The notes: generated from the sequence alone by a model not told the origin. A stretch of DNA of 64,000 nt from NCED01 sp035493955 (GCA_035493955.1 DATJHI010000006.1:124001-188000); one strand, 5' to 3'. Shown: positions 8,520 to 19,011, counted from the first letter of the stretch. A program made the numbers and translations.

Positions 8520-9221
8520 ATGAAGGGCCTGGGGATTGTCGTTGCCGCAGCAGTCGGCGCCGCGGGAGCGCTCATGACGACCGCCGCCTTCGCCGCGCCG
8601 GATTTCTCCGGCGTATGGCAGGTGGCGCGGCCTTATTCGACCGGCTTGACGCCCGTCACGGTCGACGGCCAGCCCGTGCCGATCTCGCCCGCCGGCCAGG
8701 CCGAGCTCGACTATCTGACCGCCCGCGACAAGGCCGGCAGACCGGTGATCCACAACACCATGATGGGCTGGCCCAAAGGCTTCATCCAAGCGTCGCGGAA
8801 CCGTAAACCCTTCGAAATCTTCCAGGAGCCGAAGCAGATCTCATTCTTCTTCGAGGAAGACCATCAGTACACTTTCATCCATTTCGACGCCAAGCATCCG
8901 GATCATGTGAAGCCGAGTTTCCTGGCGGATTCGATCGCGCACTGGGACGGCGACACCCTTGTGGTCGACACCATCGGCTTCAACGGCGAAACGCCGCTCA
9001 ACAGCATCCAGTTGTCCGCCAAGGCCCACACGGTCATGCGCCTGCGCCTGATCAACGGCGGCAAGTCGCTGGAGAACATCATCACCATCGACGATCCGGT
9101 CGACTTCACCCGGCCTTGGCAGATGAAGATCCTCTACGACCGCGAACCGGCCGGCGCCCACCTGGCGGAGAGCGTCTATGCCGAGAACAACCGGAACCTG
9201 CCGGACCTCAACGACCAATAA
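8520..9221 (+). CDS. Exported protein of unknown function, paralogue 1
   Basis: A 233-residue secreted protein: signal peptide of about 27 residues (ending TAAFAAP), then DFSGVW at the mature N-terminus. It shares with the next gene the FSGVW start, the FEIFQ/FQILQ-EP block, the central SxxHWDGDTLVVDT motif and the TIDDPxxxxxPW C-terminal block. I know this family only as hypothetical proteins frequent in Caulobacterales and Acidobacteria, often beside DUF6152. A GTG 15 bases upstream is also in frame, but the ATG has AGGATAGG in front and opens the signal peptide better. Confidence 0.75.
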   Translation: MKGLGIVVAAAVGAAGALMTTAAFAAPDFSGVWQVARPYSTGLTPVTVDGQPVPISPAGQAELDYLTARDKAGRPVIHNTMMGWPKGFIQASRNRKPFEIFQEPKQISFFFEEDHQYTFIHFDAKHPDHVKPSFLADSIAHWDGDTLVVDTIGFNGETPLNSIQLSAKAHTVMRLRLINGGKSLENIITIDDPVDFTRPWQMKILYDREPAGAHLAESVYAENNRNLPDLNDQ

Positions 9222-9273
9222 TGGGGCTCTGCGCCTCGTGGCGCGGACGGAAACCCTCCAGGGGGACGAAACG

Positions 9274-10002
9274 ATGAAATGGCTTGGCGGCGTAGTCTTG
9301 GCCTTGGTCCTGACGGCGGGCGCGCGCGCCGCCGACACCGGGAAGCCCTCCGACCTGTCGGGCGTTTGGTGGTCGCAGAAAAGGATTCCCGCAATCCATC
9401 CGATCGACGGATCGGCCATTCCGTTCACCGCCGAGGGTGCGGCGCAGTACGCCAAGAACAAGCCGCTGATCAAAGCGATCGACAGCGCCCTGCCCAGTCT
9501 GGAGGACATGCGGCGCTGCATTCCCAACGGCACGCCGCGGGTGTGGGGGTCGGGCTTCCCCTTCCAGATCTTGCAGCGACCCGACGAGGTGATCCTGGCC
9601 TATGAGCGAGACCACATGCGCCGCTTCGTCTACATCGATCAGAAGCCGGAGGATGATCCCGACCCCGCCTATTTCGGCAGCTCGGTGGGCCATTGGGACG
9701 GCGCCACCCTGGTGATCGACACCGCCGCCTTCAAGCCCACCTTCCTGGACGACACCGGCCTGCCGCACGGCGAGAATCTGAAGATCACCGAACGCCTGCG
9801 CAAGATCGGCGGCGGCAAGACGCTGGAGGTGCTGGCCACCATCGACGATCCGCAGATGTACAAGAAGCCGTGGACCGCCCGCTATACCTTCACCCTGCGC
9901 CCGAACGAGCGCATCCAGGACTATATGTGCGGCCTGGGCGTGGTGCAGTCGCGCTTCGGCACGGTCGGCGCGGTCCCCAAACTCAGGCACCACGGATCGT
10001 AG
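9274..10002 (+). CDS. Exported protein of unknown function, paralogue 2
   Basis: This 242-residue secreted protein has a signal peptide (MKWLGGVVLALVLTAGARA) and then DLSGVWW. It repeats the plan of the preceding gene, with VGHWDGATLVIDT, ITERLRKIGGGKTLEV and ATIDDPQMYKKPW. The start is the ATG after GGGGGACG; the frame is open about 90 bases further up but without signal-peptide character. It sits about 50 bases after its paralogue, so the two are likely cotranscribed and arose by tandem duplication. A lipid- or small-molecule-binding beta-sandwich is possible but unsupported. Confidence 0.75.
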   Translation: MKWLGGVVLALVLTAGARAADTGKPSDLSGVWWSQKRIPAIHPIDGSAIPFTAEGAAQYAKNKPLIKAIDSALPSLEDMRRCIPNGTPRVWGSGFPFQILQRPDEVILAYERDHMRRFVYIDQKPEDDPDPAYFGSSVGHWDGATLVIDTAAFKPTFLDDTGLPHGENLKITERLRKIGGGKTLEVLATIDDPQMYKKPWTARYTFTLRPNERIQDYMCGLGVVQSRFGTVGAVPKLRHHGS

Positions 10003-10030
10003 CCGGCGGCGCAGGGGACGGCGAGGCGCC

Positions 10031-11515
10031 TCAAGGCTTCGGCTGATCCTTCTTCTTCTGGTCCGCCGCCTTCTGGTCGTCTGAAGCCTTCTTGGCCCCG
10101 TGAGCCTGTTCCGGCGGGCCCTTCTGCGCCTGGCGCCGGTCCGGCCCGGCCGGGGCGGCGGTGGAAGCTTCGGCTTGCTGGCGTTTCCGATCGGCCTGGG
10201 CTCTGGCGGCCTGGCGGCTGGCGTCGGCCTGGGCCCTCGCCGCCTCGGCTTGCTGGCGCGCCGCCTGCGCTTGAGCGTGGGCCGCCTGGGCCTGGGCCTC
10301 GCTGGTCTGACGGCGAGTCTCCGCGGCGGCGCGCTCCGCCGCCTGGGTCTGTTGACGGGCCTGGTCGGCCTGGGCGCGCTGGGCCGCCTCGGCCTGGCCC
10401 CGCGCCTGGTCGGCCTGGGCCTTGCGCGCCTGTTCCTCCAGCCGGCGCGTCTGCGCCTGCTGGCGCGCCTGTTCGACCAGGGCGCTACGGGCCGCCTCAG
10501 CCTGGCGCTGCGCCTGGTCGGCCTGGACCGCCGTGGCCTGGCGTTGGGCCTGTTCGACCTGGGCCTTCGCCTGGTCCGTCAGGCGCCGTGTCTCCGCCTG
10601 CTGGCGAGCCTGTTCCGCCTGGGCGCCACGGGCCGCCTCGGCCTGGCGCCGGGCCTGATCGGCCTGGGCGCGCTGGTTGGCGTCATTCACCCGCTCGTCG
10701 GCCTGCTGGGCCTGAGCCGCGACCTGCCGCTGCTGGGTCTGCTGGGCCAGGACTTGGCGGCGGGCCGTCTCTTCGCGCCAATGATCCTCTTGCTCCGCCT
10801 GATGGGCGTCGTGATAGGCGCGCCAGTCGGGCTGGCGGCTCTGTTGCGCCGCCCAGGCGAGACGCTGGGTGTTCAGCTGGGCCTGCCGCGAGGACCATGC
10901 CGACGGGGCGACGGTCTGACGTCGGTCGGCGGATCGGGAGGCGCGATACAGGGCCTGGGCGCGGGCGAGGTAGCGACCGGCCTCCTCGGCGCGCTGGGCC
11001 ATCTGGTCATAGGCGAGCTGACGGCCCTGACGGTCATAGACGGCGATCAGCCGGCCGTCCTGGTAGCCGTAGGCGTAGTTCGGATCGCGGACGAGGTAGG
11101 GATAGGCCGAGCCCGGCCGGTAATAGTAGTCGCGGTAGCCGCCGGCGACCGGCTCGGCGAACAGGAACGACCGGTCCTGCGCCTGCCAGACCCAGGGCCG
11201 CACCCCGTCATAGTCGAAGGCGTAGTCGGGAGGCCCGTCCTCGGCCTCGCTCATGTAGTAGGCCCACTCCATCGGCGCATAGCTGTCGGCCGGGTTGGCC
11301 GCCCGGGCGATCCGCGCGGGGGCGACCGGCGGCAGGGCGGCGGCGGGCGGCGCGGCGACACTGGCCAGATCGCCTCCGGGCGGCGGCGCGACCGGAGACG
11401 GGATGCCGTCGTTCGAGGCCGTACCGGAGCCGGAACGATCGCAGGCGGCCAGCGGCAGGACCAGCGCGAGGCTCAAGGCCAGGACCGAGGCGCGGCTGAG
11501 AAGAGGGCGGTGCAT
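10031..11515 (-). CDS. Lipoprotein with long Gln/Ala/Arg-rich coiled coil
   Basis: This 494-residue protein begins with a lipoprotein signal (LALVLPLAAC, Cys at about 25), so it is probably anchored in a membrane facing the periplasm. A Pro/Ala linker follows, then a globular part with many Tyr and Asp (about 70-200: YAPMEWAYYMSE, YPYLVRDPNYAYGYQDGR), and then about 230 residues of repetitive helix built from units such as QARRQAEAARGAQAEQ. It ends in a Lys-rich tail. It resembles TolA-like stalks in composition only. Base use in the repeat is strongly biased. The gene is convergent with the exported-protein trio, 28 bases away. Function unknown. Confidence 0.8.
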   Translation of the reverse strand: MHRPLLSRASVLALSLALVLPLAACDRSGSGTASNDGIPSPVAPPPGGDLASVAAPPAAALPPVAPARIARAANPADSYAPMEWAYYMSEAEDGPPDYAFDYDGVRPWVWQAQDRSFLFAEPVAGGYRDYYYRPGSAYPYLVRDPNYAYGYQDGRLIAVYDRQGRQLAYDQMAQRAEEAGRYLARAQALYRASRSADRRQTVAPSAWSSRQAQLNTQRLAWAAQQSRQPDWRAYHDAHQAEQEDHWREETARRQVLAQQTQQRQVAAQAQQADERVNDANQRAQADQARRQAEAARGAQAEQARQQAETRRLTDQAKAQVEQAQRQATAVQADQAQRQAEAARSALVEQARQQAQTRRLEEQARKAQADQARGQAEAAQRAQADQARQQTQAAERAAAETRRQTSEAQAQAAHAQAQAARQQAEAARAQADASRQAARAQADRKRQQAEASTAAPAGPDRRQAQKGPPEQAHGAKKASDDQKAADQKKKDQPKP

Positions 11516-11640
11516 GGGCGATGACCTGATCCGGAGAAGCGGGGACGCGACGGTGCGTCCTCCCAGCTGAACAGGAAGGTAATCGGCAAGGGCGGCTTTG
11601 GTTCATATCGGGACGGGGTAAAGCGCCCCGCCCTCTTCGG

Positions 11641-12039
11641 CTACGCGTCCGGATCGGCGGCCGGAACGATGGTGACGCTCTCGCCGCAGCCGCACGCGTC
11701 GGTCTCGTTCGGATTGCGGAACACGAACTTAGAGGCGAGGCGCGTGACCTCGTAGTCGATCTCGGCGCCGATCAGGAACAGGACGGCCTTGGGCTCGACC
11801 AGGATGGTGACGCCCTTGTCCTCGATCACCTCGTCGAGGGGCGCCGGCGCGGCGGCGTATTCGAGGATGTACTCCTGGCCGGCGCAGCCGCCGTTCTTCA
11901 CCCCGACGCGCAGGCCCGCATAGGGTTTGTCGGCCTTGGCCATGATCTCCTTGACCCGCGTCGCGGCGGACTCGGTCAGGGTGACCACCTTGGGCCGGGG
12001 ACGGCGGGGGCGCGGGGTTATGGTGTGGAGGTCGCTCAT
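11641..12039 (-). CDS. sufA: Iron-sulfur carrier protein, SufA/IscA family
   Basis: This A-type carrier accepts Fe-S clusters from SufBCD and passes them to apo-proteins. The 132-residue product has the three conserved Cys in the expected places: NGGCAGQEY and, near the C-terminus, DACGCGES. A longer open frame upstream is discarded because the family N-terminus fits the ATG before SDLHTITP, which overlaps the sufT stop by one base (TGATG). It is the last gene of the suf operon. Confidence 0.92.
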   Translation of the reverse strand: MSDLHTITPRPRRPRPKVVTLTESAATRVKEIMAKADKPYAGLRVGVKNGGCAGQEYILEYAAAPAPLDEVIEDKGVTILVEPKAVLFLIGAEIDYEVTRLASKFVFRNPNETDACGCGESVTIVPAADPDA

Positions 12040-12437
12040 CAGAACATGTTCAACTGAAGCTTGGCTTCGTCCGACATGCGGGACGGGTCCCACGGCGGAT
12101 CGAACACCAGATTGACGTTGCACGAGCGCACTTCGGGGATCTGTTCCACCGCGTCGCGCACCCATTCGGGCATTTCGCCGGCCACCGGACACCCGGGGGC
12201 GGTCAGGGTCATGTCGATGACCACGTCCTTGTCGTCGGAGACGTCGACCCGATAGATCAGGCCGAGTTCGTAGATGTCGACGGGAATCTCCGGATCGAAC
12301 ACCGACTTCAGCTTCTCGATCAGCTGATCGGTCAGGGCGTCGAGCTCCGCCTGGGACAGGGCGGAGGGCGCGGCCTCGACCGCGGCGCCCTTGGGCGCCT
12401 CGACCGGGGTTTCGGGGATGTTGCTGAGATCATTCAT
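12039..12437 (-). CDS. sufT: SUF-associated DUF59/MIP18-family protein SufT
   Basis: SufT-type proteins assist Fe-S cluster maturation. This one has 132 residues: a variable Ala/Pro-rich N-terminus of about 35, then the DUF59 domain with FDPEIPVDIYELGLIY and the conserved TAPGCP motif, whose Cys is the likely functional residue. It ends with VFDPPWDPSRMS, typical of the family. It lies four bases after sufS and overlaps sufA by one base, so translation is probably coupled. Confidence 0.92.
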   Translation of the reverse strand: MNDLSNIPETPVEAPKGAAVEAAPSALSQAELDALTDQLIEKLKSVFDPEIPVDIYELGLIYRVDVSDDKDVVIDMTLTAPGCPVAGEMPEWVRDAVEQIPEVRSCNVNLVFDPPWDPSRMSDEAKLQLNMF

Positions 12438-12441
12438 CGGG

Positions 12442-13689
12442 TTACGCGAAGAAGCTCCGAGCCTTGAACAGCGCCTGGACGAAGGCGTCGGCGTCCTCAG
12501 GGCTATTATATAGGGCGAATGAGGCGCGGGCGCTCGAGGCGACGCCGAAACGCCGCATCAAAGGTTCCGCGCAGTGGGTTCCGGCGCGCACCGCCACGCC
12601 ATAGCGGTCGAGGATCTGGGCCACGTCATGGGCATGGGCCCCCTCGACCGTGAAGGACAGGAGCGCCGCCTTGCCGGCGGCCTGCCCCTGGATCCGCAGC
12701 CAGTCGGCTCCCGCCAGCTGCTCGACCGTGCGGGCGTAGAGCGCGTGCTCGTGGGCGGCCACGGCCCGGCGGTCCAGGGTCGAGAGCCAGTCGACGGCCG
12801 CGCCCAGGCCGATGGCTTCCAGGATCGGCGGGGTGCCCGCCTCGAACCGGTGCGGCGGATCGGCGTAGCTGATGGCCTCCAGGGTGACCGTGCCGATCAT
12901 CTCGCCCCCGCCCTGGTAGGGCGGCAGGTCGGCCAGCCGTTCGGGCTTGCCGTACAGCACCCCGATGCCGGTGGGGCCGTACAGCTTGTGGCCGGAGAAG
13001 ACATAGAAGTCGCAGCCCAGGGCCTGGACGTCGACCTCCGCATGGACGATCCCCTGCGCCCCGTCGATCAGGGTCAGGGCGCCGGCGGCGTGGGCGGCCT
13101 CCACCATCGCCCGCACCGGATTGACCGTGCCGGTGACGTTGGAGATGTGGCTGAAGGCGGCCATCCGGGTCTTGGGGCCCAGCAGGCGATGGAAGGCCTC
13201 GAGGTCCAGCGAACCGTCGTCCAGCATGGGGACGAACTTCAGCACCACCCCCTTGCGCTCGCGCAGGAAGTGCCAGGGCACCAAGTTGGCGTGGTGTTCG
13301 GTCTCGGTCAGCAGGATCTCGTCCCCGGCGCGCAGCGACAGGCCGAAGGAAGCCGCCACCAGGTTGATCGCCTCGGTGGCGCCCTTGGTGAAGACGATGG
13401 AGTCGACGCCGGGGGCGTTGATGAAGCCGGCCACGCTGCGGCGGGCGGCCTCGTAGGCGTCGGTGGTTTCGTTGGCCAGGGTGTGCAGGCCGCGGTGGAC
13501 GTTGGCGTAGGCGTGCTCCATCGTGGCCGTCATGGCGTCGATCACCGCCCGCGGCTTCTGGGCCGAGGCCGCTGAATCCAAGTAAATCAATGGCTTGCCG
13601 TGGACCTCTCGCGTCAGGATCGGGAACTGGGCCCGGGCCGCACGCCAGTCGAAGGCGTTTTCCGTGACGAATTTCTGCGGGGCGGTCAT
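12442..13689 (-). CDS. sufS: Cysteine desulfurase SufS (class II)
   Basis: SufS is a PLP enzyme that takes sulfur from L-cysteine for Fe-S assembly. The 415-residue length fits the family. The PLP Lys is in SGHKLYGPTG (about 229) and the persulfide Cys in RAGTHCAEPL (near 370), the class II arrangement. Ser/His residues of the PLP pocket are in TETEHHANLVPW. It overlaps sufD by four bases. No sufE gene follows; sufE or a SufU-like partner must be elsewhere or replaced. Confidence 0.95.
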   Translation of the reverse strand: MTAPQKFVTENAFDWRAARAQFPILTREVHGKPLIYLDSAASAQKPRAVIDAMTATMEHAYANVHRGLHTLANETTDAYEAARRSVAGFINAPGVDSIVFTKGATEAINLVAASFGLSLRAGDEILLTETEHHANLVPWHFLRERKGVVLKFVPMLDDGSLDLEAFHRLLGPKTRMAAFSHISNVTGTVNPVRAMVEAAHAAGALTLIDGAQGIVHAEVDVQALGCDFYVFSGHKLYGPTGIGVLYGKPERLADLPPYQGGGEMIGTVTLEAISYADPPHRFEAGTPPILEAIGLGAAVDWLSTLDRRAVAAHEHALYARTVEQLAGADWLRIQGQAAGKAALLSFTVEGAHAHDVAQILDRYGVAVRAGTHCAEPLMRRFGVASSARASFALYNSPEDADAFVQALFKARSFFA

Positions 13690-14741
13690 GCGGAGATCGC
13701 CTCCAGGCGGCGTTCGACCCAGGCGCCGGCGGCGGCCGCGGCGGCCTCGTGCTGGATCCGCTCCACCACCTCGGCCACGAAGGCCTGGGTCAGCAGCGTC
13801 CGCGCGGCGGCGGCCGGTATGCCGCGCGAGCGGGCGTAGAACAGGGCCTCCTCGTCCAGGGCCCCCACCGTGTTGCCATGGGCGCAGGAGACGTCGTCTG
13901 CGTAGATCAGGAGCTCGGGCTTGGCGTCGACCTCGGCCCGGTCGGACAGCAGGATGGCGTCGTGGCGCATCCGGGCGTCGGTCTTGTCGGCCCCATGGGC
14001 GACGACGATCTTGCCCTGGAACACCCCGCGGGCGGCGTCGGCGACCACGCCCTTGGTCAGCTGCGAGGTTTCGCCTTCCAGGCCCTCGTGGGTGACCGCG
14101 GTGGTGATGTCGGCGTGGCGGGCGCCGCCCAGAAGATAGATCCCGTCCAGCCGCGCCCTGGCGCCGAGGCCCGGGTGATGCAGATGGGTCTCGTGGCGCT
14201 GCAGCTTGGCGCCGCCGGCGATCACAGTCTGGGCGTAGCGCGCCTCGGCCCCCATCCGCACCACGGCGGTCGAGACCGAGACCGCCCCCTCCGGCTCGTC
14301 CAGCACCGCCACCCGCTCCAAGGTGGCGCCCTCGCCCAGTTCGATGTCGAGCACGGTGTTGGCGAAATAGCCCTGGCCGCGCCCCTCGTAGCTTTCCAGC
14401 AGGAGCGCCGCGTGGCCGGCCATCACCTCGATCTTCAGCCGGGCCAGATGGGCCGTGTCGACGGTGTCGGCGATGAAACGCACCGCCAGGGTCTCGCTGC
14501 CCAGGAGGGCGAGGTCCGGCCCAGTCTCATAGCCGTTGACGAAGATCAGCTCGCGATCGGCCAGCCCCTCGAACGGACCCGGCCAGCCGGGGGCGACCGA
14601 CGGCGGCGACGCCGGCGGCACGGCCCGGAGCGCCCGCGCCATGTCCGACCAGCGGAAGCTCTCGTCCCGCCGGGTCGGCAGGGCCTGGCCGTTCATCCAG
14701 CCGGCGGCCTTGCTCAGGGGATTGGGGGCGACGGCGTTCAC
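13686..14741 (-). CDS. sufD: Fe-S cluster assembly protein SufD
   Basis: SufD pairs with SufB in the SufBC2D scaffold and is needed for iron entry. The 351-residue protein is mostly the beta-helix core, with the conserved C-terminal block DVSCAHGNTVGALDEEALFY followed by ARSRGI. It is shorter at the N-terminus than E. coli SufD (about 420), as usual in Alphaproteobacteria. It overlaps sufC upstream and sufS downstream by four bases each (ATGA junctions). Confidence 0.94.
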   Translation of the reverse strand: MNAVAPNPLSKAAGWMNGQALPTRRDESFRWSDMARALRAVPPASPPSVAPGWPGPFEGLADRELIFVNGYETGPDLALLGSETLAVRFIADTVDTAHLARLKIEVMAGHAALLLESYEGRGQGYFANTVLDIELGEGATLERVAVLDEPEGAVSVSTAVVRMGAEARYAQTVIAGGAKLQRHETHLHHPGLGARARLDGIYLLGGARHADITTAVTHEGLEGETSQLTKGVVADAARGVFQGKIVVAHGADKTDARMRHDAILLSDRAEVDAKPELLIYADDVSCAHGNTVGALDEEALFYARSRGIPAAAARTLLTQAFVAEVVERIQHEAAAAAAGAWVERRLEAISA

Positions 14742-15484
14742 GCGGCCTCCCCGTAGCGGTCATAGCCCGACCGCTCCAATTCCAGGGCCAGCTCGGGGCC
14801 GCCCGAGGCGACGATGCGGCCCGCGGCCAGCACGTGCACCCGGTCGGGGCGGATGTAGTCCAGCAGGCGCTGGTAGTGGGTGATGACCAGCATGGCGCGC
14901 TCGGGCGAACGCAGGGCGTTGACCCCTTCGGCCACGATCTTCAGGGCGTCGATGTCCAGGCCGGAATCGGTCTCGTCGAGAATAAGGAAACGGGGCGAAA
15001 GCATCGCCATTTGAAAGATTTCCATCCGTTTCTTCTCACCGCCAGAGAAGCCGACGTTCAGGCCCCGGCGCAGCATCTCGAAGTCCATCTTCAGCGCCGC
15101 CGCGGTGGCCCGCGCGCGCTTGAGGAATTCCGGCGCCGCCACCTCCGGCTCGCCGCGGGCCTTGCGCTGGGCGTTCATGGCGGTGCGCACGAAGGTCAGG
15201 GCGGGAACGCCGGGGATCTCCAGGGGATACTGGAAGGACAGGAACAGGCCCTTGGCCGCCCGCTCGTCGGGACTGAGCGACAAGAGGTCGTCGCCGTCGA
15301 GGCTGGCCGACCCTTGCGTGACCTCATAGCCTTCGCGGCCGGTGAGCACATAGGACAGGGTCGACTTGCCCGCCCCGTTCGGCCCCATGATCGCGTGCAC
15401 CTCGCCGGCAGGCACGTCGAGGCTCAGGCCCTTGAGGATGGGCTTGTCGCCGACGGAGGCGTGCAGGTCTCTAACCGAAAGCAT
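14738..15484 (-). CDS. sufC: Fe-S cluster assembly ATPase SufC
   Basis: This ABC-type ATPase drives conformational change of the SufBCD scaffold and is soluble, not a transporter subunit. The 248 residues hold Walker A GPNGAGKST (about 34-42), the SufC signature NVGFSGGEKKRMEI, Walker B LILDETDSGLD and the switch His in VITHYQRLLDYI. It starts about 60 bases after the unknown gene of the operon, the widest gap in the operon. Confidence 0.96.
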   Translation of the reverse strand: MLSVRDLHASVGDKPILKGLSLDVPAGEVHAIMGPNGAGKSTLSYVLTGREGYEVTQGSASLDGDDLLSLSPDERAAKGLFLSFQYPLEIPGVPALTFVRTAMNAQRKARGEPEVAAPEFLKRARATAAALKMDFEMLRRGLNVGFSGGEKKRMEIFQMAMLSPRFLILDETDSGLDIDALKIVAEGVNALRSPERAMLVITHYQRLLDYIRPDRVHVLAAGRIVASGGPELALELERSGYDRYGEAA

Positions 15485-15544
15485 TCACAGAACCTCGAAA
15501 CGTGTAGCGACGCGGACCTTCCCCTTCGGGAAAACGGACGCGCG

Positions 15545-15904
15545 TCAGTCCTTGTATTCCACCAGCAGCCGGGCGATGGCGCGCTCGACGTCCTCGATGG
15601 TCTTGACCTCGGGCAGGCGGGTGGACTGGTAGTCGTCCGCGCGCTTGACCTCGTATTCGAAGCCGAACTCGCCGTTCTCCAGGGCGGTGACCACGATCAT
15701 GATCCGGCCCGGATCGATCCTGAGGTCATCGTCCAGCAACTCCACCTCGGCCCGGAGCGCGTCGTAGAACTCGCGGTCCTCGATGATCGAGCGGTACAGG
15801 GTCCCCAGCTTGGCCTTGGCCTCCTCGAAGGAGGCGCAACGGCTTTGGCGCGCCGCCTGCTTCTTGGCCAGTTCGGAGTGATAGAGCTCCTTCAACGCCG
15901 ACAT
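15545..15904 (-). CDS. Unknown small protein encoded between sufB and sufC
   Basis: I do not recognise this 119-residue protein. It begins with a Lys/Arg-rich helix (LYHSELAKKQAARQSR) containing a single Cys (RCASF), continues with a helical region rich in Glu and Asp (SIIEDREFYDALRAEVELLDDD), then a beta segment (RIMIVVTALENGEFGFEYEV) and a final helix. No signal peptide, membrane segment or metal-binding cluster is visible. A strong ribosome binding site (GGGGGAA) precedes its ATG, and it lies 25 bases after sufB inside the operon, which argues for a real gene with a role linked to Fe-S assembly or its control. Only position supports that role. Confidence 0.8.
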   Translation of the reverse strand: MSALKELYHSELAKKQAARQSRCASFEEAKAKLGTLYRSIIEDREFYDALRAEVELLDDDLRIDPGRIMIVVTALENGEFGFEYEVKRADDYQSTRLPEVKTIEDVERAIARLLVEYKD

Positions 15905-15929
15905 TCAGATTCCCCCGTCAATTGAACGC

Positions 15930-17395
<1,466 letters not shown>

Positions 17396-17396
<1 letters not shown>

Positions 17397-18541
17397 CAGG
17401 CGAACTCCCTCACGCTGCTGCGCGCCTTGTGTCTCGCATAGGCCGCCAGCCAGGCGTCGGCGAAGCGGCGCCAGTCGTCCTCGGTCGTGGCCCAGCCGCC
17501 CGACGCCCGCAAGGGGCCCGCAGCCAGTTCGCCCAAGCCCATGGCGGTCAGCACCCCGCTCGGCTTGACCTTGCCGGAGGAGCAGGCGCTGCCCCCCGAA
17601 ACCATGATCCCCTCCAGGTCCAGGCCCATCACCTGCAGGGCCGAGGGCCAGTCGGGGACGGCGACGCAAAGGGTGTTGGGCAGGCGCGGCGCGCCCTCCC
17701 CCGCCACCACCGCGCCGGCCGCCTTCAACCGCGTCGCCGCCGCGTCCCGCCAGGCGGCCTGGTCGGCGGCATGGGGCAGGTCGCGCACGGCCGCCGCTGC
17801 GGCCGCGCCGAAGCCGGCGATGCCGGTGAGGTTCTCGGTGCCGGCGCGCAGGCCCCGCTCGTGACCGCCGCCGTGGATCTGGCGATGGATGGCGGCGGCG
17901 CGGCCGAAACACAGGGCGCCGGCGCCCGCCGGTCCCCCGAGCTTGTGGGCGGACAGAGCCAGGGTGTCGGCGCCGAGGGCCGCAAGATCGACCGGCAGCT
18001 TGCCGACCATCTGCACCGCGTCGAGGTGCAGCGCGCCCCCCGCGGCGTGGACCAGGGCGGCGGCCGCGGCGGCCGGCTGGATCACCCCGGTCTCGTTGTT
18101 GGCGAGGGTGACCGCCACGAAGGGCGCCCCGTCCTCGGCGGTCCAGAGCGCGAGACGCCGCTCCAGCCAGTCGAGGTCGGCGACGCCGGTCCCGTCCACC
18201 GGCCAGGTCTCCACCGGCAGTCCGCTGGCCTGGGCGCTTTCGGCGACGCTGGCGTGTTCGGTGGCGCCGACGATCAGGCGGCGGACCGTGCCGGAAAGGA
18301 CGGCGCTGTGGATGGCCAGGCCATTGGCCTCGGTCCCGCCGCTGGTGAAGACCACGCCCTCCGGATCGGCCCCGACGAGGGCGGCGACGGCGGCGCGGGC
18401 GTCCTCGATCGCCGCGCGGGCGGCCCGGCCCCGGGCGTGGATCGAGGTCGGATTGCCGCCGATGGCCAGGGCGCGGGCGGCGGCCTGCGCCGCTTCGGGC
18501 CGGATCGTGGCGGTGGCGTTGTAGTCGAGATAGACGCTCAT
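17396..18541 (-). CDS. Cysteine desulfurase, IscS/NifS type (class I)
   Basis: This PLP enzyme provides persulfide sulfur from cysteine. Its 381 residues carry the PLP Lys in LSAHKLGGPAGAG, the pocket His in GATEHASV, and the catalytic Cys in the class I loop SGGSACSSGK. The operon thus has two desulfurases of different classes: this one beside iscR and SufS further down, the same pairing seen in many Alphaproteobacteria. It starts at the ATG overlapping the iscR stop by four bases. It may serve other sulfur acceptors (for example tRNA thiolation) as well; the sequence does not decide. Confidence 0.92.
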
Positions 18542-19011
18542 GCGGCGGCCTGGGGGTTGGCGGCGGTCCGGGCCGCGGGCCCGTCGAACCGGCGCTGGAT
18601 CACATCGTCCAGGGACACCCCGTCGAGATAGCGCTCGATCTGATTGCCGAGCGCTTCCCACAGGCCGTGGGTCAGGCATTGCTCGCCGCTGGCCATGCAG
18701 CCGGCGGCCTTGTCCTCGCCGGTGCAGCGGGTGGCGCGGATCGGTTCGTCCGCGGCCAGGACGATCTCGGAGATGCGGGTCTCGTCGGCGGCTTTGGCCA
18801 GCCGGTAGCCCCCGCCGGGACCGCGGGCGCTTCGGACCAGGCCGGCCCGGCGCAGGCGCGCGAACAACTGCTCGAGATAGGCCAGGGAAATCTGCTGCCG
18901 CCCGGCGATCTCGGCCAGGGTGATGGCGCGGGCGCTCGCCTCGCCCCCGGTGTGGGCGGCCAGATCGGCCATCGCCATCACGGCGTAGCGGCCCTTGGTC
19001 GACAGGCGCAT
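18538..19011 (-). CDS. iscR: Rrf2-family Fe-S regulator IscR
   Basis: This winged-helix repressor senses cluster status and controls the suf operon it heads. The 157-residue protein opens with the family N-terminus MRLSTKGRYAV. The three cluster Cys are present in CTGEDKAAGC and the following EQC (spacing 8 and 6, slightly wider than E. coli IscR), with the fourth ligand His three residues later (CLTH). The C-terminus is Ala-rich. The frame continues 20 codons upstream, but family alignment fixes the start. As first gene of the operon it most likely represses its own promoter. Confidence 0.93.
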   Translation of the reverse strand: MRLSTKGRYAVMAMADLAAHTGGEASARAITLAEIAGRQQISLAYLEQLFARLRRAGLVRSARGPGGGYRLAKAADETRISEIVLAADEPIRATRCTGEDKAAGCMASGEQCLTHGLWEALGNQIERYLDGVSLDDVIQRRFDGPAARTAANPQAAA

